Assembly (NCBI RefSeq): GCF_000400735.1
Contig: NZ_KE007365.1
Location: forward strand, 448,467 to 512,466
Reading direction: 5' to 3'
DNA from: Acinetobacter tandoii DSM 14970 = CIP 107469
Lineage (GTDB): Bacteria > Pseudomonadota > Gammaproteobacteria > Pseudomonadales > Moraxellaceae
DNA: 64,000 nt
How positions within the stretch are numbered: position 1 is the stretch's first letter; every line of letters begins with the position of its first letter. The notes below the pieces were generated by a model, which was not told the origin of the DNA, searched no databases, and saw only the letters and a list, made by a program, of their open reading frames with translations. Of the stretch, positions 10,457-19,550 are shown piece by piece. The translations under genes and the position numbers were made by a program.

Positions 10457-10801
10457 ATGAATAAATTGCTTATTGTTTTAGGTCTAGCTGCTGCTGTGAC
10501 TTTGGTTGGATGTAGTAAAGAAAAAGCTCCAGAAACTGGTGCTACGACAGGCGAGCATTTGGAAAATGCTGCTCAACAAGCGAGCCATGATATGGAAAAT
10601 GCTGCTAGTGAGGCTGCTGCTAAAACTCAAGCTGCAACCAATGAAGCGGTAAATAAAATTGACAATGCAACGGATGAGGCTGCTGCTAAAACCGAAGCTG
10701 CTGCTAAAGACGTGAAAGATGCCGCAAAAGACGCAACAGCTCATGTTGCGGGTGCTGTTGAGCAAGGTGCTGGTGACGTAAAAGAAAAAGCTCAACAATA
10801 A
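10457..10801 (+). CDS. Alanine-rich small lipoprotein with LEA-like repeats
   Basis: A 114-residue predicted lipoprotein: signal MNKLLIVLGLAAAVTLVGC with lipobox LVGC, acylated Cys at residue 19. The mature part is almost entirely Ala, Glu, Lys and Asp in degenerate 11-residue repeats (EAAAKTQAATNEA, DEAAAKTEAAAKD, VKDAAKDATAHVA), predicted to be an amphipathic helix as in LEA/YtjA-like stress proteins. A DNA-level near-repeat (GAGGCTGCTGCTAAAAC) occurs at about 10611 and 10676. A strong AAAAAGGAAA Shine-Dalgarno precedes ATG 10457 and a clear terminator follows. Probably an envelope or stress protein; the function is unproven. Confidence 0.85.
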   Translation: MNKLLIVLGLAAAVTLVGCSKEKAPETGATTGEHLENAAQQASHDMENAASEAAAKTQAATNEAVNKIDNATDEAAAKTEAAAKDVKDAAKDATAHVAGAVEQGAGDVKEKAQQ

Positions 10802-10814
10802 TCTTCCACAAAAA

Positions 10815-10840
10815 AACACCCTGCTATAGGGTGTTTTTTT
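10815..10840 (+). terminator. Intrinsic terminator of the lipoprotein gene
   Basis: AACACCCT / AGGGTGTT eight-pair stem, 5-nt loop, followed by a run of seven Ts, 14 bp after the stop codon. Confidence 0.92.
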
Positions 10841-11004
10841 ATTGCTTAAATTTTTTATTTAAAGCTCTATAACACAGCCACATAAATTATAAAATTACAT
10901 ACAAAGTCAGTATTTCTAATCCATATTTTTAGATTAAATAGTGAATATTATTTGCTTATTTTATTCAGCTTGGGCACAGTTAAGTAAATATATGGAGCCT
11001 GATT

Positions 11005-12051
11005 ATGTCTTTATTAGAACAACTAGAAATTAAACATCCTATTTTTCTAGCGCCGATGGCAGGTGTTTCCACACCGACATTGGCAGCAGAGGTTTCTAAT
11101 CAAGGTGGATTGGGTTCATTAGGCTTAGGAGCAAGTTCTGTAAGTTCTGCACGCGAACAAATTCTTGCAACTCAAGCCTTAACAGATCATTCATTTCAAG
11201 TGAATTTTTTCTGCCACCAAAGCCAAGTTTTAGACCAAGCGATTGCAGCGAAATGGATCGAATATTTAAGCCCACAATTCTCGCGCTTAAATATCGCTGC
11301 TCCTCAACAGCTAGAATGTATTTATCCAAGTTTTTTAGACAATGATGATTTTTTAAATCTTGTGCTTGAAACCAGACCTAAAGCCGTAAGCTTTCACTTT
11401 GGTATTCCACACCCACATCAAATAAAAGCATTAAAAGCTGCGGGTATTCTTACTATGGTCTCTGCGACAAACTTGCCAGAAGCACTGGCAATTGAAGCAG
11501 CAGGCATTGATATTGTTATTGCTCAAGGAATTGAAGCGGGTGGTCATCGTGGTATTTTTAATCAAAGTATTGACGGTGCAATCAAAACTTCTGATTTAGT
11601 GCAACTATTGAGTCAACATTGCCATATTCCAGTAATCGCCGCAGGTGGAATTATGACGGGACAGCAAGCACATGTATTACTACAGCTTGGTGCTCAAGCG
11701 GTTCAACTCGGCACTGCATTTGTGCAGTGTAAAAGTTCAAATGCAAATGCTGCTTATCGTAAAGCATTATTAAATGCACCAGTTACACAAATTACGGACA
11801 GTATTTCTGGTCGCCCTGCCCGTGGATTAGTAAACACTTGGCACATGACAGTGGATCAACCAGACCGTCCTGCTGTACCTGCTTACCCATATACTTATGA
11901 CTTAGCTAAACAATTACATGCAGCAGCAAGTCAACAAGGTGACCATAGCTATGGAGCATTCTGGGCAGGCTCGAATGTGGCTCAAATTCGGGAATTGGAA
12001 GCCGCTGATTTGATCAATCAATTGGTGCTGGAATTAAGTCAGGCACAATAA
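11005..12051 (+). CDS. Nitronate monooxygenase / 2-nitropropane dioxygenase-like flavoenzyme
   Basis: FMN-dependent TIM-barrel oxidoreductase of 348 residues, the usual family length. The N-terminus KHPIFLAPMAGVSTPTLAAEV, the EAGGHRG loop that carries the catalytic His, and PVIAAGGIMTGQQAHVLLQLGAQAVQLGTAF for phosphate binding are all present. The family oxidises alkyl nitronates such as propionate 3-nitronate; some members are enoyl reductases, so the exact substrate is open. It has a single-gene layout and ends in a hairpin shared with the convergent dusB. Confidence 0.87.
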   Translation: MSLLEQLEIKHPIFLAPMAGVSTPTLAAEVSNQGGLGSLGLGASSVSSAREQILATQALTDHSFQVNFFCHQSQVLDQAIAAKWIEYLSPQFSRLNIAAPQQLECIYPSFLDNDDFLNLVLETRPKAVSFHFGIPHPHQIKALKAAGILTMVSATNLPEALAIEAAGIDIVIAQGIEAGGHRGIFNQSIDGAIKTSDLVQLLSQHCHIPVIAAGGIMTGQQAHVLLQLGAQAVQLGTAFVQCKSSNANAAYRKALLNAPVTQITDSISGRPARGLVNTWHMTVDQPDRPAVPAYPYTYDLAKQLHAAASQQGDHSYGAFWAGSNVAQIRELEAADLINQLVLELSQAQ

Positions 12052-12054
12052 ATG

Positions 12055-12080
12055 AAAAGCCCAGCAATAGCTGGGCTTTT
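12055..12080. terminator. Bidirectional terminator
   Basis: Perfect AAAAGCCCAGC / GCTGGGCTTTT stem with a 4-nt loop between the convergent flavoenzyme and dusB genes. It supplies a U-tract in both directions. Confidence 0.93.
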
Positions 12081-12092
12081 TACATCCGACTT

Positions 12093-13136
12093 TTAAATAT
12101 CAAGTAAATTAACCTGTTCCACTTGAACATCGTGCATGGTTTGACCTTCACTCAACAATAAATCGAAATAAGTTTCAACAACTTGAGCCTGTTCTGCTGT
12201 GGTTTCGACCTTATACATGTTCTGGCGAAATTCATTGCTTGCTCGTAGTCCTTTGGTATACCAAGCAATATGCTTACGTGCAATTCGGCAGCCTGAGTAT
12301 TCACCATAAAATTGATAGAGTTCGGCTAAATGTCCGAGTAGAACCTCTTTGACTTCTGCAATCTGTGGTGCAGCTAAATGCTGTCCTGTTGTTAAATAAT
12401 GTGCGATTTCTCTAAAAATCCAAGGTCGGCCCTGTGCAGCACGCCCAATCATAATTGCATCTGCACCCGTATAGTCCAATACATGTTTGGCTTTTTCAGG
12501 ACTATCAATGTCACCGTTGGCAATTACGGGAATATTCAGTGATTGTTTAACTTCTTTGATTAGGTCATAACGTGCAGTATTTAAATACATATCTTCACGA
12601 GTACGCCCATGTAATGCCAAAGCAGCAATACCTGCTTGCTCGGCTCTTTGCGCTACACGCAAAATATTTTCATGGCCATTTAAAAAGCCCAAACGCGTTT
12701 TTAAGGTAACTGGTACATCTACCGCAGCAACAACTTCATCTAAAATCCGCGCAACCAAATCTTCATCTTGTAATAAAGCAGAACCAGCCAACTTATTACA
12801 CACTTTCTTGGCAGGACAACCCATATTAATGTCGACAATTTGCGCTCCATTTGCGACTTGGTAACGAGCTGCCTCTGCCAAATCTTTCGGATCGGAACCT
12901 GCAATTTGCGCTGAGATTGGAGCTAACTCTCCATCAAAGTTAGCTCGATACAAACTTTTTTTGCTCATACGCAGGGTTTTATCTGCTGTCATCATCTCAC
13001 TGACCGCGTGTCCAGCGCCAAAGTATTTACAAAGTGTCCGAAATGGGCGATCTGTCACACCCGCCATCGGAGCAACCCAAAGTTTCTTGTCTATTGATCT
13101 ATCAAACAATTCTTTAATAGTGTTGTTTTGACTCAA
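12093..13136 (-). CDS. dusB: tRNA-dihydrouridine synthase B
   Basis: FMN- and NADPH-dependent reduction of specific uridines in the tRNA D-loop. The protein has 347 residues: WVAPMAGVTDRPFR at the start of the barrel, SEMMTADKTLRMSKKS, the catalytic Cys107 in DINMGCPAKKV, PVTLKTRLGF, ALHGRTREDMY and IANGDIDSPEKA / IMIGRAAQGRPWIF for phosphate binding. SEMMTADK and GRTREDMY fit DusB better than DusA or DusC. The frame has only a TTG start at 13136 before the conserved core, with a GTGGGAA sequence upstream. No fis gene adjoins it. Confidence 0.95.
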   Translation of the reverse strand: MSQNNTIKELFDRSIDKKLWVAPMAGVTDRPFRTLCKYFGAGHAVSEMMTADKTLRMSKKSLYRANFDGELAPISAQIAGSDPKDLAEAARYQVANGAQIVDINMGCPAKKVCNKLAGSALLQDEDLVARILDEVVAAVDVPVTLKTRLGFLNGHENILRVAQRAEQAGIAALALHGRTREDMYLNTARYDLIKEVKQSLNIPVIANGDIDSPEKAKHVLDYTGADAIMIGRAAQGRPWIFREIAHYLTTGQHLAAPQIAEVKEVLLGHLAELYQFYGEYSGCRIARKHIAWYTKGLRASNEFRQNMYKVETTAEQAQVVETYFDLLLSEGQTMHDVQVEQVNLLDI

Positions 13137-13664
13137 TTTTTAAATTCCCACATTCTCAATCAATTTGAAATACTCTCCAGCACGTTTAGCTATTCCTTAG
13201 CCCTCATTTTCGTCACTTCAATAGTCATGACGTAAATGTTTAGTATGGTTAAAAAATAGCTTCAATTGGCGAATATATAATAAGCTGATGGTAAAACTCG
13301 ATATTGTGTCAGGAATGATTCCTCACACGTTACAACAAGAACTTTGTGAAAACGCCTTTAGCTTAGGAAAGGATTCAATAGCTTGGAGCAGAGATACGAA
13401 TCAACACGGCTATTGTAAATCTAGAAAGCCATACGATGTCAAAAAATTTGGAACAATTCATGAATCTAAGTTAATAAAGACACATGCTAAGTGAGATGAC
13501 ATACAAATTAATGGTGCCATGAAAGGATTTCATCGCAGAGAACCCGAGTAGCCAATCTTATTAACAATCTAATATGGTCAATTAAACTCGGATTTAGGCA
13601 AATCCGAGTTTAAACAGTCTTAAAAAGATGTTTATCTCTGGGATAATCAATATTCTTGACTACT
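13137..13664. other. Intergenic region between dusB and the APE operon end
   Basis: A 528-bp gap. A 68-codon plus-strand frame (13288-13494, MVKLDIVSGMIP...) has a plausible composition but no clear Shine-Dalgarno and no recognised relatives; it could be a remnant or chance. The only clear element is the long hairpin at 13582. Confidence 0.4.
13582..13613 (-). terminator. Long perfect hairpin at the end of the APE operon
   Basis: A perfect 14-bp stem (TTAAACTCGGATTT and its complement) with a 4-nt loop, 51 bp past the last APE gene stop. The minus-strand side continues TTGACC rather than with a long U-tract, so it may terminate weakly or protect the mRNA 3' end. Confidence 0.6.
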
Positions 13665-14102
13665 CTAGAATTTCACCAAATTCCCTTTTAATGCTACGCC
13701 CGCCAATGCTGTTCCTTTAGCGCATTGGTATGTAGTCGTGCTGCGTTTTTCATTTGATTTATAGAAACTCACCACATTAGTCACGGCATTTGCCCCATTG
13801 GCTTTAGCTGTGTTTTGAAATTGAATCAGTGCGGAACGTAATACATGGTCACATGAACTTTCTGCTGACTTGGCAAAACCATTGGTTTTTTTGTTGGTCA
13901 CCAAATCTTTTTGAATCACTTTGCCACCCGACTTGGTTCCCGCCAAATAAAATTTAACTGATCCATCCAATACCCCATCGGCAACTGCACGATTCACCGC
14001 ATCTTGGAAATTAAAATCATACATCTGGTCTGCCGCTTGAACAGAAGCAATACCACATAAAGAAAATACTGTTGCTGCAAAAATATTATTAAAAGACATC
14101 AT
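13665..14102 (-). CDS. Secreted excinuclease-like small protein at the APE cluster end
   Basis: A 145-residue exported protein of the group often labelled excinuclease ATPase subunit, although it has no ATPase motif. The signal peptide is MMSFNNIFAATVFSLCGIASVQA, then AADQMYDFNFQDAVNRAV. It has two Cys residues (SSCDHVL, TYQCAKG) that could form a periplasmic disulfide. The frame extends to 14126, but AAAGG spaced 5 nt from ATG 14102 marks the start. It is the last gene of the operon, 14 bp beyond the upstream ketosynthase stop. Its role in aryl polyene formation is unknown. Confidence 0.75.
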   Translation of the reverse strand: MMSFNNIFAATVFSLCGIASVQAADQMYDFNFQDAVNRAVADGVLDGSVKFYLAGTKSGGKVIQKDLVTNKKTNGFAKSAESSCDHVLRSALIQFQNTAKANGANAVTNVVSFYKSNEKRSTTTYQCAKGTALAGVALKGNLVKF

Positions 14103-14115
14103 TATAACCTTTGTT

Positions 14116-15339
14116 TTATTCAACACGTTTAAAAATTAGAGAGGTGTTAATCCCTCCAAAAGCAAAATTATTGCTCATGATAATTTGCGTTTCTGCGGAA
14201 CGCATACCTGACACAATATAATCTAAATCACCGCAAGCACTATCAATCTGATCTAAATTTAACGTAGGCACCAACTGTTTGCGGTGCATCATTTCAATAC
14301 TTAACCATGCTTCAATAGCACCACATGCCCCCAATGTATGCCCAAAATAACTTTTTAATGAACTAATCGGTTTTTTACCCAAGATTTGCGCTGTCGCCTG
14401 TGATTCAGCGATATCTCCTTGATCAGTTGATGTCCCGTGTGCATTGACATAATCAATATCAGCGGCAGTAAGCTGTGCATCTTTCAATGCAAACTGCATA
14501 CAACGCCCCATCATTTCAGAATCAGGTCGAGTCACATGCTGACCATCAGTATTGCTTCCATAACCGACAATCTCGGCATGAATTGTAGCGCCGCGTTTTT
14601 TGGCATGTTCATATTCTTCTAAAATGAGGCAACCTGCACCTTCTCCCACCACCAAACCATCTCGGTTCGCGTCAAAAGGGCGTGGCGTTATTTCAGGTCG
14701 ATCATTTTGCATACTGGTAGCTAAGAGTACGTCAAACACAGCCGAACCTGCAGCACTCAGCTCTTCTGCGCCACCTGCTATCATTACGGTTTGCTTGCCA
14801 TATTTAATAGCTTCATACGCCTGTCCAATGGCCATAGAACCTGAGGTACAGGCACTTGAAGTTGGCAGCGTTAAACCTTTTAAGCCAAAATAGATGGTCA
14901 TATTCACTGCACTGGTATGCGACATCATCCGAATATAAGTCGTCGCATTCATTTGATTCATATTATTATCAATCAACATCGAACCAAATTCACGTACAGC
15001 ATCCACACTTCCAGCAGATGAACCAAACGCTACACCAGTTTCACCACTTTTTAAAATATCATTATTTAGTAAACCTGCATTTTCTAATGCTTTTTCAGCA
15101 CAGACCACCGACATTAAAGCAACGCGGCCCATGCCTCGTGTAACCTTGCGATTAAAATGCTTGGGTACGGTAAATGATTCGACTGGGCCGCCCAATTTAC
15201 TGCGTAAATCGGAATAAATTTCCCAATCAGGCATATAACGAATACCACTTTTGCCTTGTGCAAATTGTTCAAAAATTTGGTCTGCGGTTTCGCCTAAAGA
15301 GGTAATTCCAGACATTCCTGTCACAACAACACGTTTCAT
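14116..15339 (-). CDS. apeR: APE beta-ketoacyl-ACP synthase (ApeR-like)
   Basis: Condensing enzyme of the FabF/KAS-II type, 407 residues. The full catalytic triad is visible: Cys in SSACTSGSMAIG near residue 163, His in NAHGTSTDQGD and His in KSYFGHTLGACGA. The final SNNFAFGGINTSLIFKR is also typical. In APE clusters one KS of this class is thought to start or support chain extension with the ApeO/ApeC pair. Its start overlaps the ketoreductase stop at 15339, so translation is coupled. The symbol is assigned by order (KS, dehydratase, KR, KS) as in E. coli apeO-P-Q-R. Confidence 0.88.
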   Translation of the reverse strand: MKRVVVTGMSGITSLGETADQIFEQFAQGKSGIRYMPDWEIYSDLRSKLGGPVESFTVPKHFNRKVTRGMGRVALMSVVCAEKALENAGLLNNDILKSGETGVAFGSSAGSVDAVREFGSMLIDNNMNQMNATTYIRMMSHTSAVNMTIYFGLKGLTLPTSSACTSGSMAIGQAYEAIKYGKQTVMIAGGAEELSAAGSAVFDVLLATSMQNDRPEITPRPFDANRDGLVVGEGAGCLILEEYEHAKKRGATIHAEIVGYGSNTDGQHVTRPDSEMMGRCMQFALKDAQLTAADIDYVNAHGTSTDQGDIAESQATAQILGKKPISSLKSYFGHTLGACGAIEAWLSIEMMHRKQLVPTLNLDQIDSACGDLDYIVSGMRSAETQIIMSNNFAFGGINTSLIFKRVE

Positions 15340-16064
15340 TAGATCAGCCCCCCATTGACTGAAATCACTTGGCGGGTGATATAACTGGCATCATCACTAC
15401 ATAAAAACTTCACGGCTTTTGCAACTTCTTCCACCTGCCCCATGCGTTGCATCGGAATCATTTTCAAAGCATGTTCCTTGACTTCTTCGGTCACCATTTC
15501 AGTTTCAATCAAGCCCGGAGCTACACAGTTCACCGTGATTTTACGTTTTGCCAACTCTAGCGCCAGTGCTTTGGTCGCACCAATCAAGCCCGCTTTAGCT
15601 GCACTGTAGTTGACTTGACCACGGTTGCCCATCAATCCAGACACTGAAGACAAGGTCACAATACGACCACCTTTTTTCAAGCGGATCATTGGCATCATTA
15701 CTGGTTTTAGCACATTATAAAAACCATTTAATGAAGTTGAAACCACATCATCCCAGTCATCATCGGTCAATGCAGGAAAAGCCCCGTCTCGAGTGAGTCC
15801 TGCATTCAGCACCACCCCATAAAAAGCGCCATGCTGTGCAATATCTTGCTCTAAAATCGTTGCAATTTTTTCACGGTCATTCACATCAAACATCAACACA
15901 TGGCTGTCTTGACCTAAGGCTTGAATCTCCTGTGCTACTGCTTCTGCTTCTGACTGTCTTGAACGTGCATGTACCGTGACATCAAAGCCTGCTTTGGCTA
16001 ACTCTAAAGCAATCGCTTTGCCAATTCCTCGACTCGAACCTGTTACTAAAATTCTTTTATTCAC
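15339..16064 (-). CDS. apeQ: APE 3-ketoacyl-ACP reductase (ApeQ-like, FabG family)
   Basis: Short-chain dehydrogenase of 241 residues that reduces the 3-keto group after each condensation. Visible: the NADPH loop VTGSSRGIGKAIAL, VLNAGLTRD, the catalytic Ser in VTLSSVSGLMG, and the YxxxK pair in QVNYSAAKAGL. The terminal ITRQVISVNGGLI is characteristic of FabG. It overlaps the dehydratase stop by 4 nt upstream and touches apeR downstream. Acts in the cytosol on ACP-bound polyene intermediates. Confidence 0.93.
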   Translation of the reverse strand: MNKRILVTGSSRGIGKAIALELAKAGFDVTVHARSRQSEAEAVAQEIQALGQDSHVLMFDVNDREKIATILEQDIAQHGAFYGVVLNAGLTRDGAFPALTDDDWDDVVSTSLNGFYNVLKPVMMPMIRLKKGGRIVTLSSVSGLMGNRGQVNYSAAKAGLIGATKALALELAKRKITVNCVAPGLIETEMVTEEVKEHALKMIPMQRMGQVEEVAKAVKFLCSDDASYITRQVISVNGGLI

Positions 16065-16498
16065 ACTAATTTTCCAATAATTTCGTTCATATTTTCAGGC
16101 TCAAATACACTCAACATGGCACTGAATTTGTGTTCTTGATATTCAATTTCACAATGAAACTGCCCTAAACCCTCATGCAGATAACTTTGTTCTACCCGAA
16201 TCTGCACCGTGGTCCCTAAACTAAAATAGGCACAAGGCAACTGCATTTTACGCGTTCCCAATAAAAAACCAATTTTTGGTGGCAATCCCTGAGTTTGTCC
16301 TTTATAGCCTGCATAGACACTGATGGTCTGTGCCATCAGCTCAATACTGCTCCATGTTGGCAAACCTTCTGACTCACAAAACATCAAATCCGGTGTGATA
16401 TGAAGTTCTGCAATGGCAAACTTATCCTTCACTTCAATAAGATGGCTGACAAAAACCATGGTTTTTTCGTGCGGAATAAACTGTACTGCATCCATCAT
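16061..16498 (-). CDS. apeP: APE 3-hydroxyacyl-ACP dehydratase, hotdog fold (ApeP-like)
   Basis: A 145-residue hotdog protein. PDLMFCESEGLPTWSSIELMAQTISVYAGY is the central-helix region of FabA/FabZ-like enzymes, followed by GFLLGTRKMQLPCAYFSLGT. In E. coli APE synthesis, ApeP and ApeI form the dehydratase; here the ApeI-like domain is fused to the ligase (26146-27807). The product of this step is the conjugated double bond that gives the pigment its colour. Overlaps both neighbours by 4 nt. Confidence 0.85.
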   Translation of the reverse strand: MMDAVQFIPHEKTMVFVSHLIEVKDKFAIAELHITPDLMFCESEGLPTWSSIELMAQTISVYAGYKGQTQGLPPKIGFLLGTRKMQLPCAYFSLGTTVQIRVEQSYLHEGLGQFHCEIEYQEHKFSAMLSVFEPENMNEIIGKLV

Positions 16499-17691
16499 GG
16501 CAAAACTGTCCCCAAAATTAGACTAATATTGCTACCACCAAACGCAAATGAATTACTCATAACATAACGTATTGGCGCTGTTAAATTAGAATCGAGCACA
16601 TAATTTTGCTTAGCCAAAGCATCATCCAATTCACCAGAATGATGCAGCGGTAACCATGATTGATCCAATAAAACCTGTTGACAAATAAATGCTTCGATTG
16701 CACCCGCTGCCCCTAGACAATGCCCTGTTTTATGTTTGGTGCTACTTAATGCCACCATATTGTCTGAAAACACAGTATGCACAGCTTTAATCTCCATCGC
16801 ATCATTTTGCGGTGTAGAAGTACCATGCAAGTTTAAATAACCAATATCGCGGGCTTCAAGCTGTGCAGCAGCTAATGCTTTTTGCATTGCTTCAGCAGCC
16901 CCTCGCCCTTCTGGATGTGGTGCTGAAATATGCCAAGCATCCATTGACTCACCACTCGATAGCAACATTACAGGTGCTGGTGATTTCGACAATAAAAATA
17001 GTCCTGCGGCTTCACCAATATTGATGCCATCACGATTAGCACCACAAGGCTGACAAATACTGCTCGATAAACTTTCCAAACTGTCAAAACCATTTAAGGT
17101 AAGTTTACATAGCGTATCAACGCCTCCAACCAACACAGCATCAACCAAATCGGCATTGAGCAAACGTTGCCCCGCTGCCATGGCTTTGGCCGCCGAGGAG
17201 CAAGCGGTAGAAATGGTATAAGCAGGCCCTTCCCAGCCCAAATACTGTTGTAAGGCTTTCGCTAAACTGCCCATTTCTTGTTTTTGGTGCTGTACAGACT
17301 GTGGTGCTGACTGTTGAAACTGCATTTTTAAAACTGGTTCATTATCCGCAATTCCTGACGTTGACGTGCCGATAATCACCGCAAGACGTTGTTTTGGAAA
17401 CTGTGCAGTATAAGTACGAATTTTGGTTTCAATTTGTGCCAAAGTCGTCAAGGCAAAGCGTAAATTACGCGAATCGGTAATGCTCAAAACTTCAGGAATG
17501 TCTTGAATTAAGGTTTGATCAGCAGCACCTACCCATACCTTACGCCCGGCAATCAGATCCTCTCGTTGCGACAAGGTATTTTCGGCGCTTGTTAACGCAT
17601 GTTGAAGCTCCACAGGATTTTGTCCCAAAGCTGACAGCGCTGCACTGAACTGAATACCGACGGCTGAAGTATGCTGTACATTTTTAGTCAT
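16495..17691 (-). CDS. apeO: APE beta-ketoacyl-ACP synthase (ApeO-like)
   Basis: Second complete ketosynthase of the operon. The active-site Cys sits in ISTACSSAAKAMAAG; the catalytic His residues are in LNLHGTSTPQNDAME and KHKTGHCLGAAGAIEAF; the C-terminus SNSFAFGGSNISLILG is family-typical. ApeO forms a heterodimer with the inactive ApeC (29718-30341) to elongate the polyene. An upstream in-frame ATG at 17709 exists, but GGCGG spaced 5 nt from ATG 17691 supports the shorter form. That start overlaps the stop of the lipoprotein gene (ATGACTAA), so the two are coupled. Confidence 0.88.
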   Translation of the reverse strand: MTKNVQHTSAVGIQFSAALSALGQNPVELQHALTSAENTLSQREDLIAGRKVWVGAADQTLIQDIPEVLSITDSRNLRFALTTLAQIETKIRTYTAQFPKQRLAVIIGTSTSGIADNEPVLKMQFQQSAPQSVQHQKQEMGSLAKALQQYLGWEGPAYTISTACSSAAKAMAAGQRLLNADLVDAVLVGGVDTLCKLTLNGFDSLESLSSSICQPCGANRDGINIGEAAGLFLLSKSPAPVMLLSSGESMDAWHISAPHPEGRGAAEAMQKALAAAQLEARDIGYLNLHGTSTPQNDAMEIKAVHTVFSDNMVALSSTKHKTGHCLGAAGAIEAFICQQVLLDQSWLPLHHSGELDDALAKQNYVLDSNLTAPIRYVMSNSFAFGGSNISLILGTVLP

Positions 17692-18241
17692 CGATACCGC
17701 CTTGATCATCTTCTAAAGTATTACTCACTGCACTGATCACCATTTGATATGGCACTTGCAAATTATCCAGTTCAATTACCCCTTCATTTTGCTGAGTTTT
17801 CAACACAGGCTGCTGTTGAATATAAATGGTATCTGCTTTTTGTATAACAGTGTTTTGAGCAGCATGTAATGCAGCAAAATTTGGATATGTTGCATACAGA
17901 ATATCGCGCACCACATAATCAAATGGTAACAACTTCATCGGCTCAATACGCTGTTCAACTTTAACCTTTTGACCGTCAAAACTGAGCTTAAACAACTGCT
18001 GCCCTGTAAGGCTGAGCGCCAACATGTCAAGTGATTGTCCCTGTTGCTGCTGGTACAGTAAAAAGCTAAAACTCTGTGTTTTCCACTGCACTTCTATTTG
18101 ATCTTGGCGTTGGTAATTTTGTGCCACCCACTGCGGAGTCGCCAATCCTTGCGCTTTAGGGATCCAACTTTGACAGGCACTACAAAGCAAAGCACTGGCT
18201 AAAACCCAACTGATGGTCTTTAAACACAGCTTAAGTTTCAT
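17684..18241 (-). CDS. DUF3261-like outer-membrane lipoprotein of the APE cluster
   Basis: A 185-residue predicted lipoprotein: signal MKLKLCLKTISWVLASALLCSAC with lipobox LCSAC, followed by SWIPKAQG. The mature part (IEVQWKTQSFSFLLYQQQQGQSLDMLALSLTGQ...) matches the DUF3261 family seen in APE clusters, which resembles lipoprotein-carrier or receptor folds. With the LolA-like gene and the MMPL exporter it probably receives or anchors the polyene lipid at the outer membrane. Overlaps the flavoprotein gene by 11 nt. Confidence 0.8.
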   Translation of the reverse strand: MKLKLCLKTISWVLASALLCSACQSWIPKAQGLATPQWVAQNYQRQDQIEVQWKTQSFSFLLYQQQQGQSLDMLALSLTGQQLFKLSFDGQKVKVEQRIEPMKLLPFDYVVRDILYATYPNFAALHAAQNTVIQKADTIYIQQQPVLKTQQNEGVIELDNLQVPYQMVISAVSNTLEDDQGGIDD

Positions 18242-19532
18242 CAGTCAGCAACTCATTCTGTTGTTGTGCTTCGCGGCAATATTCTGCCAAAGTGCTCAAG
18301 CGTTGCTTGGCATTACGATGGATCGGGTTAGTTGTATCCCATGCATAACCTGCCAGTAAAGATGCAATCATACGGCGGATTTTTTCATCCTGCTGAGTCG
18401 AAAACACCACATCCTGAAACTCTCCTGAATACCATGACTCAACATAGGCACGGAACACTTGAATACCTTTACGCAGTGGCTTTTCGTATTGCTCCATCCA
18501 ATCTACTGCCAGCCCTTGCAGTACTTGCTCGACCAAAGGCACCGCTAAGCTGGAAGATTTCAATGCAATCGTTACACCCGAGGAAAACACAGGATCTAAA
18601 AACTCACCTGCATTGCCGAGTAGTGCATAGTTTTCAGATGCCAAATGTTTCACATCGGCAGAGTAGCCCACCAAAGTACGTACTGGAGTATCATGTTTGG
18701 CGTGACGCAGCACATGTGACAAACTGACATCATCAGCTAAAATACGTTTCTGTAAGGCTTCTAAATCATAATCTACACTGCCGTCATAGCCGTATTTTTC
18801 AAAAAAATCTTGCTCCGCCACAATACCAAATGAAGAACGTCCATCGGCAAAGGGAATCAGCCAATACCATGCACGGTGGTCTTTTTCATGCACGGTAATT
18901 AAAATTTTCTCGCGGTCAAATTCAGGATCATCCAACAAACCATCTTCAATATGGGTAAAGACCGCACGGCGCACTGGAAAGTCCGACGGACTCTCTAAAT
19001 CGAGAAACTTCGGCAAAATGCGACCAAAACCACTGGCATCCAATAAGAATTTACCCTGAATTTGATAGTTGTTGCCTTGCTCATCTTTGACCGTCAAAAT
19101 CGGCTGTGCGGATGCGACATCGACCGCCAAAACTTCATGACCAAAACGAATATCTGCGCCCATTTTTTCGGCTTGCTGAGCTAAGAGCTGGTCAAAATTG
19201 GCACGTCTTACCTGCCATGTGGTGCCAGGACCTTCGCTAAATTTTTGGGTAAAGTCATAAAAACTGCGCTGCGTGCCTCTTAAAAAGGCTGCACCATTTT
19301 TAAACTGAAATGCATATTCATCAGCATGTGCACGAACCGTATCCAATAAGCCCGCTTCTTCTAAAAACACCATACACTGCGGTAATAAGGACTCGCCAAT
19401 GGAGAAGCGTGGAAAATATTGCTTTTCGATAACTGTGACTTGATGGCCTTTTTGGCGTAGCAAAGCTGCTGCCGAACTGCCTGATGGTCCCGCCCCAATA
19501 ATTAAAACATCTGTTTGTTGCATGGTGCTCAT
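18231..19532 (-). CDS. FAD-dependent oxidoreductase, flavin-halogenase type
   Basis: A 433-residue flavoprotein. The N-terminal dinucleotide-binding motif is LIIGAGPSGSSAAALL, followed by VIEKQYFPRFSIGESLLPQC, a signature of tryptophan-halogenase-like and geranylgeranyl-reductase-like proteins. Near residue 220 it has WYWLIPF, which fits the WxWxIP motif of flavin-dependent halogenases; the second FAD motif is ALLGNAGEFLDPVFSSGV. Similar genes occur in xanthomonadin and APE clusters. It may halogenate or otherwise oxidise the aryl head; the actual reaction cannot be read from the sequence. Downstream of the exporter by 18 bp. Confidence 0.82.
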   Translation of the reverse strand: MSTMQQTDVLIIGAGPSGSSAAALLRQKGHQVTVIEKQYFPRFSIGESLLPQCMVFLEEAGLLDTVRAHADEYAFQFKNGAAFLRGTQRSFYDFTQKFSEGPGTTWQVRRANFDQLLAQQAEKMGADIRFGHEVLAVDVASAQPILTVKDEQGNNYQIQGKFLLDASGFGRILPKFLDLESPSDFPVRRAVFTHIEDGLLDDPEFDREKILITVHEKDHRAWYWLIPFADGRSSFGIVAEQDFFEKYGYDGSVDYDLEALQKRILADDVSLSHVLRHAKHDTPVRTLVGYSADVKHLASENYALLGNAGEFLDPVFSSGVTIALKSSSLAVPLVEQVLQGLAVDWMEQYEKPLRKGIQVFRAYVESWYSGEFQDVVFSTQQDEKIRRMIASLLAGYAWDTTNPIHRNAKQRLSTLAEYCREAQQQNELLTDET

Positions 19533-19550
19533 TGCACTGTACCCTTTAAC

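Noticed and set aside
13288..13494. 68-codon plus-strand frame near dusB
   Set aside because: No good ribosome-binding site and no recognised family; might be a remnant but cannot be supported.
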